Notes: generated by a model not told the origin, from the letters alone. A DNA stretch of 64,000 nt from Streptomyces flaveolus (GCF_000716535.1 NZ_JNWV01000013.1:129167-193166), one strand, 5' to 3'. Shown: positions 16,739-25,623, counted from the first letter of the stretch. Numbers and translations: made by a program.

Positions 16739-17721
16739 GCCGGCCCGCCGCAACAGGGGCGCTGTGCGTGCTGGCGGCCTCCGTCCTGTGGGGTACGACG
16801 GGTACGGCCGCCACGTTCGCCCCGGAGGTCGGCCCGCTCGCCATCGGCGCCGTCGCCATGGGTCTGGGCGGACTTCTCCAGGCCCTCGTGGCCGCCCCGC
16901 GGATCGCCCACCACGCGGCCCGCCTGCGCGAGGGACGCGGCACGGTACTGCTCGGTGCCGCCTCCGTCGCGGTGTACCCGCTGGCGTTCTACAGCTCCAT
17001 GCGCCTGGCCGGAGTCGCCGTGGGCACCGTGGTGTCCCTCGGCACCGCCCCGCTCGCCTCGGCCCTGATCGAACGCGTCGCGGACGGCCGACGGCTCACC
17101 CGCCGCTGGACGACCGCCGCTGCCCTGGGCCTGCTCGGCACCGCCTTGCTGTGCGTCGCCGAGGCCGCGCACGCGGGCGACGGCACGGGCCGGGCATCGG
17201 TGGCCGCCACGCTGCTCGGCGTGAGCCTCGGCCTGGTCGCCGCCGCCACCTACGCCCTCTACTCCTGGGCCGCGCACCGGCTCATCACCCGCCGGATCCC
17301 CTCCCGCGTCGCGATGGGCGCCGTCTTCGGACTCGGCGGGCTGCTCCTGTTGCCCGTCCTCCTGGCCACCGGCGCCCCGCTCATCAGCTCCTGGTCCAAC
17401 GCGGCGGTCGGCACGTACATGGCCCTGATCCCGATGTTCACCGGTTACGTCCTGTTCGGCTGGGGTCTCGCGCACGTGCCCGCCAGCACCGCCACCACGC
17501 TCTCCCTGCTGGAACCGGCCGTCGCGGCCGTACTCGCCGTCCTGGTCGTCGGCGAACACCTCCCCGCCGCGGGCTGGGTGGGCACGGCGCTGGTCATCGC
17601 CTGCCTCACGGTCCTCACCGCCGCCCCCCGCCGGCGGAAGCTCTCCCGGAACCCGGCCGGAGCGGCCCCCGACGAAGCACCGCCGGTCACGGCCGGCCTC
17701 ACGGAGGCCTCGCCGTCGTAG
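16735..17721 (+). CDS. EamA/DMT-family transporter
   Basis: 328 residues with about ten membrane helices in two EamA repeats. The first opens with VLAASVLWGTTGTAATFAP and contains YSSMRLAGVAVGTVVSLGTAPL; the second contains LIPMFTGYVLFGWGLAHVPASTATTLSLLEPAVAAVLAVLVVGE, the most conserved stretch of the family. The C-terminal 40 residues are hydrophilic. It probably exports a small metabolite. GTG 16735 overlaps the TetR stop. Confidence 0.9.
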   Translation: MSRPAATGALCVLAASVLWGTTGTAATFAPEVGPLAIGAVAMGLGGLLQALVAAPRIAHHAARLREGRGTVLLGAASVAVYPLAFYSSMRLAGVAVGTVVSLGTAPLASALIERVADGRRLTRRWTTAAALGLLGTALLCVAEAAHAGDGTGRASVAATLLGVSLGLVAAATYALYSWAAHRLITRRIPSRVAMGAVFGLGGLLLLPVLLATGAPLISSWSNAAVGTYMALIPMFTGYVLFGWGLAHVPASTATTLSLLEPAVAAVLAVLVVGEHLPAAGWVGTALVIACLTVLTAAPRRRKLSRNPAGAAPDEAPPVTAGLTEASPS

Positions 17722-17962
17722 GCGAGGACGGCCATCGCGGAGGTGCGGAAGCCGCCGCGCTTCCCGCACGCGGGCGGATCACCGCGCACCTCGCCGGCGA
17801 CGGGCGCGTCCCGGCGCCCGGCGAACCTCCGGCCAGGGCGTAGGGCGCGGGATCGCGCCGCGGGGGTCACCCCGCGCCCGCGGGGCCCCCGCCCTCGCGG
17901 CGTGCGGCAGCGGCCCGGCGGAGTACGGCGGCGGCCGGGTGTGCGGCGGCGGTCCCGTGCGG
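17722..17962. other. Intergenic stretch without recognised genes
   Basis: Between the EamA stop and the end of the small minus-strand gene the sequence is Arg/Pro-rich in every frame and has no ribosome site leading into a plausible protein. Nothing specific is seen. Confidence 0.4.
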
Positions 17963-18202
17963 CTACGGCGCAGGGTCCTCCTGCGTGCTGCGGACCGCCT
18001 TCTTCACGGACTGCTCCAGCTCGTACCGCGACCCGCCCTCGCGCGCCGCGTACGCGGACAGAGCGGTCTGGAACGCCTCGGCCGCCCCTCGCCACGCCCG
18101 CCACTGGGCGTCGTACTCCTCACCGCACAGGCCGGCCAGCTTCGCGCGCTCCGCTTCGCAGGAACGTTCCAGCCAGACCAATTCGTCGGGAATGTCAGTC
18201 AC
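17963..18202 (-). CDS. Small conserved hypothetical protein
   Basis: 79 residues, acidic to neutral and entirely helical in character: MTDIPDELVWLERSCEAERA, then EEYDAQWRAWRGAAEAFQTALSAYA. It reads as a coiled-coil or helical-bundle protein with balanced composition, unlike the shadow frames around it. No function can be assigned. It ends in a region with no other feature and is divergent from the XRE-TPR gene at 18523. Confidence 0.6.
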   Translation of the reverse strand: MTDIPDELVWLERSCEAERAKLAGLCGEEYDAQWRAWRGAAEAFQTALSAYAAREGGSRYELEQSVKKAVRSTQEDPAP

Positions 18203-18522
18203 ACAAGGATGCTATGCAGAGCATGACCGGGGCGCCTGTCAGGACCCGCGGCGCAGAGGAGCCGGCAACCCTGCCCGCCCCCGGCGCAACCCGAGCGTGG
18301 AATGTTTACTGACCGGGTCAGTATAGTTGACGATAGGTGAGCGCTGAAATCCCGTGGACGGTTTGTGCAGACGTCCGGGATGATCGCTGGAGCACGGGAC
18401 GGTGGCCGCGCAGTCGGCTACAAGTGAAAAAACAGTGACGGTACGATTGCTGCGTCTGTCGGTCCGAGAAGAGTGCGCTTCGTGCATGACTCCTTCAAGA
18501 CCTGACAAGTGAGGGGTCACAG
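18203..18522 (+). promoter_or_regulatory. Promoter region of XRE-TPR gene with 17-base palindrome
   Basis: The 320-base gap contains TACTGACC-G-GGTCAGTA, a perfect 17-base palindrome at 18307-18323. A TATAGT at 18322-18327 overlapping its right edge could be a -10 box, so a protein bound to the palindrome would cover the -35 region. Downstream, GTGAGGGG lies about ten bases before the TTG start at 18523. The leader would be close to 190 bases. Confidence 0.5.
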
Positions 18523-19866
18523 TTGACGGCGAACGAGAGTTTGGGTTCACGTATTCGGCGACTGCGCAGAGCCGCCGGGCTCTCTCAGGAGGCGCTGGCG
18601 AAACCTACTCTCTCGCCCAGTTACGTCTCACTGCTGGAAGCGGGCAAGCGTTTCCCCTCCGAGGAGGTGCTCGCGCAGCTCGCCGAGCGGCTCGGCTGCG
18701 ACCCCGGGTACCTCACCGGCCTGATCACCGCGCCGGGCACCGACGACATCGAGGTCCAGCTGCACAGCGCGCAGCTCACCCTGCGCAACGGTGACGCGCG
18801 GGCGGCGCTGGACGGGTTCACCGCGCTGCGGTCCCAGGTCGCGGACAGCGACCGGACCGATCTGCGCTTCGCGGTCGAACTGGGCGTGGCCCAGTGTCTG
18901 GAGGAACAGGGCGATCTGGAGGAGGCCGCCCGCGCGTTCGAGTCGCTGCTGCACCGGTCGGCGGCGGAGGGACGCGGCATCCTGAGCCGGCTCGGTGCGG
19001 CCACGCCGCTGTGCCGGTGCTATCGCGAACTCGGCGACCTCTCGCGCGCCGTCGACGTGGCCGAGGAGATACTCGCGGAGGCGGACGCGCTCGACCTTCC
19101 GCCCACGGTGGACCAACTGGAGCTGCTGTCCACGCTGATCGGCGTGTACAGCGAGCGCGGCGACCTGCACCGGGCGAACTTCCTCGCGGACGAGGCGACG
19201 AGCCGTGCCCAGCTCATGTCGGACCGCAAGGCCCTCGGCAGCGCCTACTGGAAGGCCAGTGTCGACCTCAACCGGCGCGGCCGGTCGGGCGACGCGCTGG
19301 TCCTGGTGAAGAAGGCCGTCGCCCTCTACGCCGAGGGTGACGACGAGCGTGCCCTGGCGCGGCTGCGCCACGCTCAGGCCACGGTGCTGCTCCAGTCCGA
19401 GGAGTGCGACCCCGAGGTGGCCAAGGGGCTTCTCCGGCGGAGCGCCGCCGCGCTGCGGGCGGTGGGCGGCAAGCTCGACCTGGCGGAGGTCGAAACCGCG
19501 CTCGCCCGTGCCGAGGTGCTGCTCGGCCGGCCCGAGAAGGCCATGGAACACGCGGAGACCGCCCTAGGCCTGCTGGAACCCGAGCACCGGCTGGAGAACG
19601 CCCGCGTCCATCTCGTGGTTGCCGCGGTCTGCCTGGTCCAGGGCGATCAAGAAGGCGTCCGGGCCGCGTACGAGCGCACCGCCGCGCTGCTCGAAGGGGT
19701 CGACGCCGGGCGGCAGGCCGCCTTCGCGTGGTCGGAGCTGGGGGAGATCCTGGAGAAGAGCGGGGAGAACGAACGCGCCGCGTGGGCCTTCCGCCAGGGC
19801 ATGCGGCTGATGGGGCACCGTGGGTCCCTGGTCCCCGATGTGCCCCGCCGGGTCCGGATCGACTGA
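18523..19866 (+). CDS. XRE-family regulator with tetratricopeptide repeats (paralogue 1 of 3)
   Basis: 447 residues. The HTH (LGSRIRRLRRAAGLSQEALA ... SPSYVSLLEAGKRFPS, residues about 7-45) is followed by LAQLAERLGCDPGYLTG and then by TPR helices to the C-terminus (RSGDALVLVKKAVALYAEGDDERALAR is typical). The layout, HTH plus C-terminal TPR array, resembles peptide-sensing RRNPP regulators of Firmicutes, though a peptide ligand is not shown. The TTG start is supported by a GAGGGG ribosome site and by the matching N-terminus of two paralogues at 22319 and 49706. A terminator hairpin follows. Confidence 0.88.
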   Translation: MTANESLGSRIRRLRRAAGLSQEALAKPTLSPSYVSLLEAGKRFPSEEVLAQLAERLGCDPGYLTGLITAPGTDDIEVQLHSAQLTLRNGDARAALDGFTALRSQVADSDRTDLRFAVELGVAQCLEEQGDLEEAARAFESLLHRSAAEGRGILSRLGAATPLCRCYRELGDLSRAVDVAEEILAEADALDLPPTVDQLELLSTLIGVYSERGDLHRANFLADEATSRAQLMSDRKALGSAYWKASVDLNRRGRSGDALVLVKKAVALYAEGDDERALARLRHAQATVLLQSEECDPEVAKGLLRRSAAALRAVGGKLDLAEVETALARAEVLLGRPEKAMEHAETALGLLEPEHRLENARVHLVVAAVCLVQGDQEGVRAAYERTAALLEGVDAGRQAAFAWSELGEILEKSGENERAAWAFRQGMRLMGHRGSLVPDVPRRVRID

Positions 19867-19874
19867 CGCCGCCG

Positions 19875-19900
19875 GGACCACCGGCTCCGACGGGTGGTCC
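19875..19900 (+). terminator. Hairpin terminator after XRE-TPR paralogue 1
   Basis: GGACCACC (19875-19882) pairs exactly with GGTGGTCC (19893-19900) across a ten-base loop, nine bases after the stop codon. Confidence 0.7.
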
Positions 19901-20013
19901 GCGCGGGCGTGCGCCGGGCCGCTGACGGGCGCCCGGTGGCCTGCCGCGGACGCCTCGTGACATCGAGGCCGACGTGTCGCGCGGGGATCGGCCGGGCGCG
20001 CGCGTCCCGTGCC

Positions 20014-21054
20014 TCAGTCGACCGAGGCGCTGTGCTGCGGTTCCTCGTCCAGCAGTCCCTGGCGAGCCGCCAGCACCCCGGCCTGGAACCGGCTCTCCGC
20101 ACCCAGCGTTTCCATGATGTCCGCGATGTGCCTCCGCGCCGTGCGCAGTGACATGCCGATACGGCGAGCGATCGTGGCGTCCTTCATGCCCGCCGCCAGC
20201 AGTCGCAGGATCGTGCGGTCGATGTCCTTGGCGACGAGGTCCAGACCGTCGGCGGCGGCGTTGGAGAAGGGGGTGGCCTGCGACCACTCCTGCTCGAACA
20301 TGTCGCACAGGTAGCTGACGGTGGACGGCTCCCTGATGACCACGGCGCCCCAGGTGTCTCCGGACTGGGGGATGAAGGCCAGCCTGCGGTCGAAGACGAT
20401 GAGCCGGCCGAACAGCTGGTGCCTCGTCCGGTATTCGGCACCGCGGGCCGACAGCGTGGCCACGTACTCCTGGCTGGGACCGTTGAAACGAGCCGTGTGG
20501 TGGTAGAGGGTCCGGATCCGTACGCCGCGGGCGAGCATGGCGGTGTCGCGGGGCAGGGCCTCCTGGAGGACTTCGGGGGACCGGCTGCCCCCCGGCTGGC
20601 AGGCGAGCACCTCGTGCGCGCATTGCTGGGAAGCCATGGTCAAGGCGGCGCGCACCTCCTGGGGACCGGGGACGACCTCGATCCCGAGGACGGGAAGCCG
20701 GCTCACGCTCTTGCGGTAGTGGTCGCGCAGGTTCGCGAAGTGCTCCCGGATGGTGTGCAGTTCGGCCTGCTGGGTGCGGATCGCGGACTCGATGGACGTC
20801 GTGACGACGGCTGCCACCAGGTCCGGGTTGACCGGGCGGAGCATGGCGGGGTCGTCGGATTCCGGCCGCAGAAGCCCGAGGTCCGTCAGCGAGGTCACGG
20901 CCGACTCCAGCTCGGCCATGGTCAAGCCGAGGTCCCGGGCGGCCAGGGCGGCGTCCATCCTGCCGTTCTCCGCCACCCAGCGGTACAGGGCGACCTCCGT
21001 CTCGCAGGGCCGCCCGGGCGTCTCGGGTGACCGGCTCTTGTTCACTGTGAACAC
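20014..21054 (-). CDS. LuxR-type regulator with TrmB-like N-terminal domain
   Basis: 346 residues. Residues about 15-70 (CETEVALYRWVAENGRMDAALAARDLGLTMAELE) look like a winged helix; the last 65 residues are a LuxR HTH (LLAAGMKDATIARRIGMSLRTARRHIADIMETLGA). The ending RFQAGVLAARQGLLDEE matches the regulator at 9412-10407, so they are distant paralogues. The middle domain (AMLARGVRIRTLYHHTARF, then GRLIVFDRRLAFIPQ) is the PLD-like sensor typical of this group. GTG 21054 has AGGGGA four bases upstream; GTG 21045 is an alternative. Its promoter region carries a motif shared with the locus at 51.1 kb. Confidence 0.82.
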   Translation of the reverse strand: MFTVNKSRSPETPGRPCETEVALYRWVAENGRMDAALAARDLGLTMAELESAVTSLTDLGLLRPESDDPAMLRPVNPDLVAAVVTTSIESAIRTQQAELHTIREHFANLRDHYRKSVSRLPVLGIEVVPGPQEVRAALTMASQQCAHEVLACQPGGSRSPEVLQEALPRDTAMLARGVRIRTLYHHTARFNGPSQEYVATLSARGAEYRTRHQLFGRLIVFDRRLAFIPQSGDTWGAVVIREPSTVSYLCDMFEQEWSQATPFSNAAADGLDLVAKDIDRTILRLLAAGMKDATIARRIGMSLRTARRHIADIMETLGAESRFQAGVLAARQGLLDEEPQHSASVD

Positions 21055-21550
21055 TACGTCCCCTGTTCCTCTGACCCGCGGGACACCTCGCTGGATACCC
21101 CGGCCCCGGCCTGGTCCTCGGTGTGCGCGAAGGGGGTGCGGCGCGGTGATCCGCGTACCGCTCCCACGGCCGGGCGGAGTGAACGTGCGGTGCCGGAAGC
21201 GGCGTCGGTATCCGTGGAATACCGGTTCGGATTCTCGGCGCCACCTTGCTTCAGGAAGAGCCTATGCAGCCCTGTCAAAGTCTGTCAATATCGAGTCAAT
21301 AAAGTCGGGCGGGTGGTCACCGTGCCCGCTTCGTCCCCCAGGCATGTTGGTGCCGTGCAGCTAGATGAGCGGGCCGGCGGCGGGTCGCCGGCGGCCCGCC
21401 GCACCAGAATCGATGGCACCGCCACCGCGCGGGCGGCCGTACTCGCGGCCCGCCCGGGATGACGGCCACGGACGCGGGAGGCGGCCGGGACGCCCGCACC
21501 GGGATGTCCGGCCGCACGCCGTGGGGCTGAACGGGAGGAGAACGGACGGA
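21055..21550. other. 496-base divergent intergenic region
   Basis: The segment separates the LuxR-type gene (minus) from the cupin-like gene (plus). It contains the TTGAC-repeat promoter at 21259-21306. From 21310 to 21540 only low-complexity Arg/Pro/Gly-type frames are seen, with a GGAGGAGAAC ribosome site at about 21534 serving the next gene. No gene is supported. Confidence 0.5.
21259..21306 (-). promoter_or_regulatory. Probable promoter of the LuxR-type gene with TTGAC repeats
   Basis: On the minus strand three TTGAC units recur at about 11-base spacing (ATTGACTCGAT, ATTGACAGACT, TTGACAGG). TTGACA at 21288-21283 and TAGGCT at 21264-21259, 18 bases apart, form a good -35/-10 pair. The stretch GACTTTATTGACT followed by ATATTGACAGA nearly repeats at 51095-51125, upstream of another regulator. 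Confidence 0.6.
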
Positions 21551-22087
21551 ATGGCAGTGCCCGACGGTCAGCTCGACCTGTTCCTGTCGGACGTGGAGCT
21601 GTCCCTGTCGGCGTACGGCCGCGGCCAGGTGGTCGTGGTGTGGCCGCGTGGCGCGGACCTGCTCGTCTCAAGTCTGGCGGACACCGCCGCCGGAACCCCG
21701 GTCACCGGCAGCGGTCGCAGGCCCCCTGAGCGGGCTCTGGCCACCCGGCTGGCGGAGCGCTTCGCCGTGCGGCTCGGCGCACCGGTCACGGCCGCGTGGC
21801 GCGCGCTCGCCGGGCAGCCCGGCGGCGGCCGGACTCCGGAGGTCGTGTACCGCACGGAGTGGGACACCCTGCTGCTGACCGTGCGGGGCGCCCTGCAACT
21901 GGGGGTCGGCCCGTTCGACGTCGACGTGCACATCCGCCTGCCCGCGGGCCTTGAGCGCACGGGACCGCTGAGCCTGCGTCTCCGTACCGGCGAGGCCGTC
22001 TACGCGCCCCGCGGTTTCATGTGCGAGATGTCGGCTGCCGCGGCGCCGACACTGGTCCTCGAACTGACGCTGACCGGTACCGACTGA
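21551..22087 (+). CDS. Cupin-like hypothetical protein
   Basis: 178 residues beginning MAVPDGQLDLFLSDVELSLS. The C-terminal half looks like a beta-rich, cupin-type barrel: LRLRTGEAVYAPRGFMCEMSA, with GEAVYAPRGF in the position of the second cupin motif and no complete metal site. The N-terminal half resembles a domain found beside JmjC/cupin proteins, but I do not recognise the family with confidence. The ATG at 21551 follows GGAGGAGAAC. Its neighbours are regulators, so a regulatory or ligand-binding role is possible. Confidence 0.5.
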   Translation: MAVPDGQLDLFLSDVELSLSAYGRGQVVVVWPRGADLLVSSLADTAAGTPVTGSGRRPPERALATRLAERFAVRLGAPVTAAWRALAGQPGGGRTPEVVYRTEWDTLLLTVRGALQLGVGPFDVDVHIRLPAGLERTGPLSLRLRTGEAVYAPRGFMCEMSAAAAPTLVLELTLTGTD

Positions 22088-22189
22088 GCCGTGGGCGACC
22101 GGTCGGTGCGCGACCCCCAGGGCGGCACATCGTGAACGGCAGTTCGTTCTCCCCTCGCCTCCGGGACGCCTGCTCGACTCGCCCGGCGG

Positions 22190-22218
22190 TTTGACTGCGA
22201 TTTTGACTGCGATAATGA
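22190..22218 (+). promoter_or_regulatory. Tandem 12-base repeat in the promoter of XRE-TPR paralogue 2
   Basis: TTTGACTGCGAT occurs twice head to tail (22190-22201 and 22202-22213). The first copy supplies TTGACT at 22191-22196, and TAATGA at 22213-22218 lies 16 bases further, a possible -35/-10 pair. The tandem arrangement, about one helical turn, also suits an activator site. Confidence 0.55.
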
Positions 22219-22318
22219 GTGATGTGCTGCACGGCCGGTCAGTAGCTCCAGTGCCGAGGGCGGCCCGTCCGTCATCACCGGTTCAGCTGCCTTCGGGCTT
22301 GGCGAGTGAGGAGTCACA

Positions 22319-23662
22319 GTGACGGAGAACGAGTCCTTGGGCTCGCGGATCAGGCGCCTCCGTCGAGCAGCGGGACTCTCGCAGGAGGCCCTGGCCCGCC
22401 CCGACTTGTCCCCCAGCTACATCTCACTCGTCGAAGCGGGCAAGCGCATCCCCTCCCAGGAGGTCATCGCGCAACTCGCCGAGCGACTGGGCTGCGACGC
22501 CTCCTACCTCTCCGGACCGCTCGCCGAGCCCGACATCGCCGACCTGGGGGTGGAGGTGCAGTACGCGCAGCTGGTCCTGCGCAACGGCGACGCCGAGGCC
22601 GCCTTCAACACCCTCACCAACCTGCGCCTCAAGGTGCCGGCCACAGCCACCGGTCACCGGGACGTCCTCTTCTCCATCGACCTCGGCATAGCCCAGTGCC
22701 TGGAGCACAAGGGGAATCTGGAGGAGGCCGCGGTGCGTTTCGAGGCACTGCGCCAGCGCTGTGCCGAACAGGAGCGGGGGAGGGTGGAGGAACTCAGCGT
22801 GGTCATGTCCCTGTGCCGCTGCTACCGCGAGCTGGGGAACCTGTCCCATGCGATACAGGTGGCCGAGGAGACCCTGGCCGGCGTCGCCGAGCTGCCGCCC
22901 ACCATCGAGTACCTGGAACTGTTCTCCACGTTAATCGGCATCTACTGCGAACGCGGTGACCTGCACCGTGCGGGCTTCCTCGCTTCCCAGGCGATCAGCC
23001 ACGCCGAGATCATCACCGACCGCAGGGCATTGGGCGGTGCGTACTGGAACGCCAGCGCGGTCCTGCACCGGCAGGGGCGGTCGAACGAGGCACTGGCACT
23101 CATCAAGAAGGCCGTCGCCATCTATGCCGAGGGGGATGACGAGCGAGCCCTCGCCCGGGTGCGCAACGCGCACGCCACCCTGCTGCTGCAATCGGAGGAG
23201 GCCAACCCGGAAGCGGCCAAGACCCTGCTCGAACAGAGCGCCGCCACTCTGCGGGCCTTGGGCAGCAGCATCGACGTCGCGTACGTCGAGACCGCCATGG
23301 CGCGGGCCGATGTGATGCTCGGCCGGCCGGAGAGCGCGATCGAGCACGCCGAGCGGGCCCTGGACCTACTGGGTCCGGAGCACAGGCTCGAAAGCGCGCG
23401 CGTCCACCTCGTCATCGCGACCGCGCACCTGTTGCGTGACGACCACGAGGCGGTGCAGGCCGCCTACGAGCGCGGCGCCCTGCTGCTCGAAGCCTCGGAG
23501 GCCGGGCGCCAGGCTGCCTTCGCCTGGTCCGAGTTGGCCGAGATCCTGGAGAGGAGCGGGGAGAACGAGCGGGCGGTGTGGGCGTACCGGCAGGGGATGC
23601 AGCTACTGGGCCACCGCAGCACTCTCCTGTCCACCAGGCACCGGGACATCAAGGGGACCTGA
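22319..23662 (+). CDS. XRE-family regulator with tetratricopeptide repeats (paralogue 2 of 3)
   Basis: 447 residues and clearly paralogous to the protein at 18523 (same length, near-identical HTH: LGSRIRRLRRAAGLSQEALA). The TPR region carries the same helix pairs (RSNEALALIKKAVAIYAEGDDERALAR). The GTG start follows GTGAGGAGTCACA. The two genes flank the LuxR-type regulator, so this 5 kb is a regulatory block at the edge of the BGC. A bidirectional terminator separates it from the convergent carrier protein gene. Confidence 0.88.
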   Translation: MTENESLGSRIRRLRRAAGLSQEALARPDLSPSYISLVEAGKRIPSQEVIAQLAERLGCDASYLSGPLAEPDIADLGVEVQYAQLVLRNGDAEAAFNTLTNLRLKVPATATGHRDVLFSIDLGIAQCLEHKGNLEEAAVRFEALRQRCAEQERGRVEELSVVMSLCRCYRELGNLSHAIQVAEETLAGVAELPPTIEYLELFSTLIGIYCERGDLHRAGFLASQAISHAEIITDRRALGGAYWNASAVLHRQGRSNEALALIKKAVAIYAEGDDERALARVRNAHATLLLQSEEANPEAAKTLLEQSAATLRALGSSIDVAYVETAMARADVMLGRPESAIEHAERALDLLGPEHRLESARVHLVIATAHLLRDDHEAVQAAYERGALLLEASEAGRQAAFAWSELAEILERSGENERAVWAYRQGMQLLGHRSTLLSTRHRDIKGT

Positions 23663-23704
23663 GACGTGTCCCCGCGACGAGACGGACGGACGGGGAACGA
23701 GAAG

Positions 23705-23740
23705 GCGCAGCGTCCCGGTGCACTTCGTGGGACGCTGCGC
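23705..23740. terminator. Bidirectional terminator
   Basis: GCGCAGCGTCCC (23705-23716) pairs exactly with GGGACGCTGCGC (23729-23740) across a 12-base loop, between the convergent XRE-TPR gene and the carrier protein gene. Confidence 0.8.
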
Positions 23741-23764
23741 TCGGTCTCGACGACGCCGGTGTCG

Positions 23765-24040
23765 TCAGCCCGACTCCCGTGACTGCGCGAGAGCGTGGAT
23801 CTTGGCCTCGGTGAACTCTGTGATCAGCTCGATCGTGCCGAAGTTGCCCGGGTGCAGTTCCTGGTCCCGTACCGTGATGCCGAACGCCTTCTCCAGGTGC
23901 ACCACCAAGGTGTAAACAGCGAGCGAATCGAGGAGCCCCGAACTCAGCAGCGGGTAGTCGTCGGTGATTTCCTCCGCCGGTACGGTGCTTGCGGCGGACG
24001 TGCTGAGCAGGAATTCGCGCACGCTTGTCTTGACGTCCAT
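23765..24040 (-). CDS. Acyl/peptidyl carrier protein
   Basis: 91 residues, acidic, four-helix carrier protein. The phosphopantetheine serine is Ser39 in SSGLLDSLAVYTL, preceded by the usual ITDDYPLL. Stand-alone carrier proteins hold intermediates as thioesters for discrete AMP ligases and oxidases; the cluster also encodes carriers at 30937 and 32369. It is the last of three minus-strand genes (regulator, cupin, carrier) read from 25496, with a 41-base gap to the cupin. Confidence 0.88.
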   Translation of the reverse strand: MDVKTSVREFLLSTSAASTVPAEEITDDYPLLSSGLLDSLAVYTLVVHLEKAFGITVRDQELHPGNFGTIELITEFTEAKIHALAQSRESG

Positions 24041-24081
24041 GAGCCCTCTCGGTCGTGTGGTCGTGTGCTGTGAGCGGCGGC

Positions 24082-24513
24082 TCAGGAGTGGGTGACGACC
24101 GACATCCGCTCGCTGGAGTCGATGGGCAGGTGCGGTACGCCGAACGACAGGATCTCGAAGGCCTCGTCGACCTCCGGGTTCGTCTTGACGCCGTGCGCGA
24201 ACCGCGCGGGGACGTAGACGGTGTCCCCTTCGGTCATCTCGTAGTCGACGCCGTCGACATGGATGAAGCCGGAGGCCCGCATGACGTAGAGAATGTGCGC
24301 GCCGGGATGGGTGTGCAGCTCGAACGCGGATCCGGGCTGCATGATGATCCGATCGGCTCCGATCTCGATGCCGGAGTCGATCACCTCGCTGACGCCGGGC
24401 ACTCCCTCGATGCCGTTCAGGGGCGTGCCGTCCGGCTCCAGCATCTTCAGCGTCGAGTTCGCGAGGATGTTCTGGATGTGACGGGTCGCGTCGAACTCGT
24501 GGTGGTGGCTCAC
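24082..24513 (-). CDS. Cupin-domain protein
   Basis: 143 residues. The double cupin motifs are clear: GSAFELHTHPGAHILYVMRASG (His, His; the usual Glu is replaced by Tyr/Val) and GDTVYVPARFAHGVKTN (His). It may be a metal-dependent isomerase, dioxygenase or ligand-binding protein. The GTG at 24513 is chosen because GGAG stands five bases before it; longer starts up to 24666 overlap the StrR-like gene. It lies between regulator and carrier protein genes on one strand, which suggests a biosynthetic role. Confidence 0.78.
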   Translation of the reverse strand: MSHHHEFDATRHIQNILANSTLKMLEPDGTPLNGIEGVPGVSEVIDSGIEIGADRIIMQPGSAFELHTHPGAHILYVMRASGFIHVDGVDYEMTEGDTVYVPARFAHGVKTNPEVDEAFEILSFGVPHLPIDSSERMSVVTHS

Positions 24514-24557
24514 TTGTTCTCCAGGAGAGACGGGTAGGAGGGTGAGGTGAGACGCGC

Positions 24558-25496
24558 TCAGCTCACCTTGCGGTCGGAACACTGCATGAGGTGCTCGGCG
24601 AGTTCGCCGAGTTGCTTCCAGCTCTCGGCGTAGCTGTTCGCGAGCGTGATCACCGCGGGCAGGCAATGCGGGAGGACCGCGGAGATCAGGCTGGCCCAGG
24701 GCTGGTCGGTGACCATGGACTGCTGGTGCAGGCCACGAAGGAGGCTGCGTCCGGCCTCGGTGTAGCGCAAAGAGGGGTCACGCATCAGCCCGGCCAGGAT
24801 CTGCTGTGGCTGCTGGTGCGTCGGAAACGCGAGCAACGTCGACGATCCCGCGGACTCGCCGGTCCGGGACGGTGCTCGACGTGGCTCGGACGATGCGGCC
24901 GGCTCGGCGCCCGCGTCCGGCGGGTCCGTCGTCGGCCGGGAGTCCGGCACGACGTCGCGCGGGGCGCTGATGGCCCGCACTCTGCCGTCGCGTCCCACCC
25001 GGGCGCCGAGCTGGGGCAGATCGTCGATGGACCGGCGCAGTGCGCCGACCGTCTTCCCGGAGAGACCGGCCAACTCGGCGATCGCGCGGTCGGACTTGTC
25101 CGGGCAGATCCGCAGCAGCCGCGCCGCCGCCTGCTTCCGGTCCCGCAGGGTCAGTGGCAGACCGTGCCGGCTGTTGGCGGTCACCGAGCGGATGAACGCT
25201 TCGCTCTCGCTGTCGTCCACCACGATGGCGTCGATGTCGTTCCGACCGCGCAACTGCGCTGCACGGACCCGGTGCGCGCCGTCTATGACGTGCATCGACC
25301 GTCGCACCAGTATCGGCGGCAGTTCGCCGTCGCATTCCGCCAGCGACCGGGCGTGGTCCTCGTTCAGGCCGGCCACACGGGGATACCAGGGAGCGGTGCG
25401 GAGCGCCGCGATCGGCACACGTGTCACGCGTGGGGAAGGCGGGTCCGGCTGCGGGACCGGGCCCCCCGCCAGCCGGGTCGAAGACGCGCCGGACAC
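24558..25496 (-). CDS. StrR/NovG-type pathway-specific activator (ParB-like N-terminus)
   Basis: 312 residues. The N-terminal ParB-like domain reads LPPILVRRSMHVIDGAHRVRAAQLRG (about 58-83), followed by SRHGLPLTLRDRKQAAARLL and an HTH (DRAIAELAGLSGKTVGALRR). The same order is found in StrR, NovG and related activators of aminoglycoside, aminocoumarin and glycopeptide clusters. It therefore probably switches on the biosynthetic operons. I looked for the StrR box (GTTCGACTG with an inverted partner) and did not find a good match inside the window. Confidence 0.85.
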   Translation of the reverse strand: MSGASSTRLAGGPVPQPDPPSPRVTRVPIAALRTAPWYPRVAGLNEDHARSLAECDGELPPILVRRSMHVIDGAHRVRAAQLRGRNDIDAIVVDDSESEAFIRSVTANSRHGLPLTLRDRKQAAARLLRICPDKSDRAIAELAGLSGKTVGALRRSIDDLPQLGARVGRDGRVRAISAPRDVVPDSRPTTDPPDAGAEPAASSEPRRAPSRTGESAGSSTLLAFPTHQQPQQILAGLMRDPSLRYTEAGRSLLRGLHQQSMVTDQPWASLISAVLPHCLPAVITLANSYAESWKQLGELAEHLMQCSDRKVS

Positions 25497-25608
25497 GTCA
25501 ATTCCTCGAAGAGGTGTCCGCAGCCAGGGAGGTGAGCCGGCGAGGGCGAACCGACGACCGACGCTCCGTGCGGGCGCGGAGGTCAGCGGCAGGCAGGGGG
25601 AAACCTCG

Positions 25609-25623
25609 TTTGTGCATCACAAA
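25609..25623. repeat. AT-rich palindrome between StrR-like and HAD genes
   Basis: TTTGTG-CAT-CACAAA is a perfect 15-base palindrome in an otherwise GC-rich 295-base divergent intergenic region, and a plausible operator or cyclic-nucleotide-receptor-like site. Confidence 0.4.

Noticed and set aside
21121..21462. Plus-strand open frame between LuxR-type and cupin-like genes
   Set aside because: It covers the mapped promoter of the LuxR-type gene, shows no ribosome site and low coding bias.
24514..24666. Longer N-terminus for the cupin protein
   Set aside because: It would overlap the StrR-like gene and lacks a ribosome site, whereas GTG 24513 has one.
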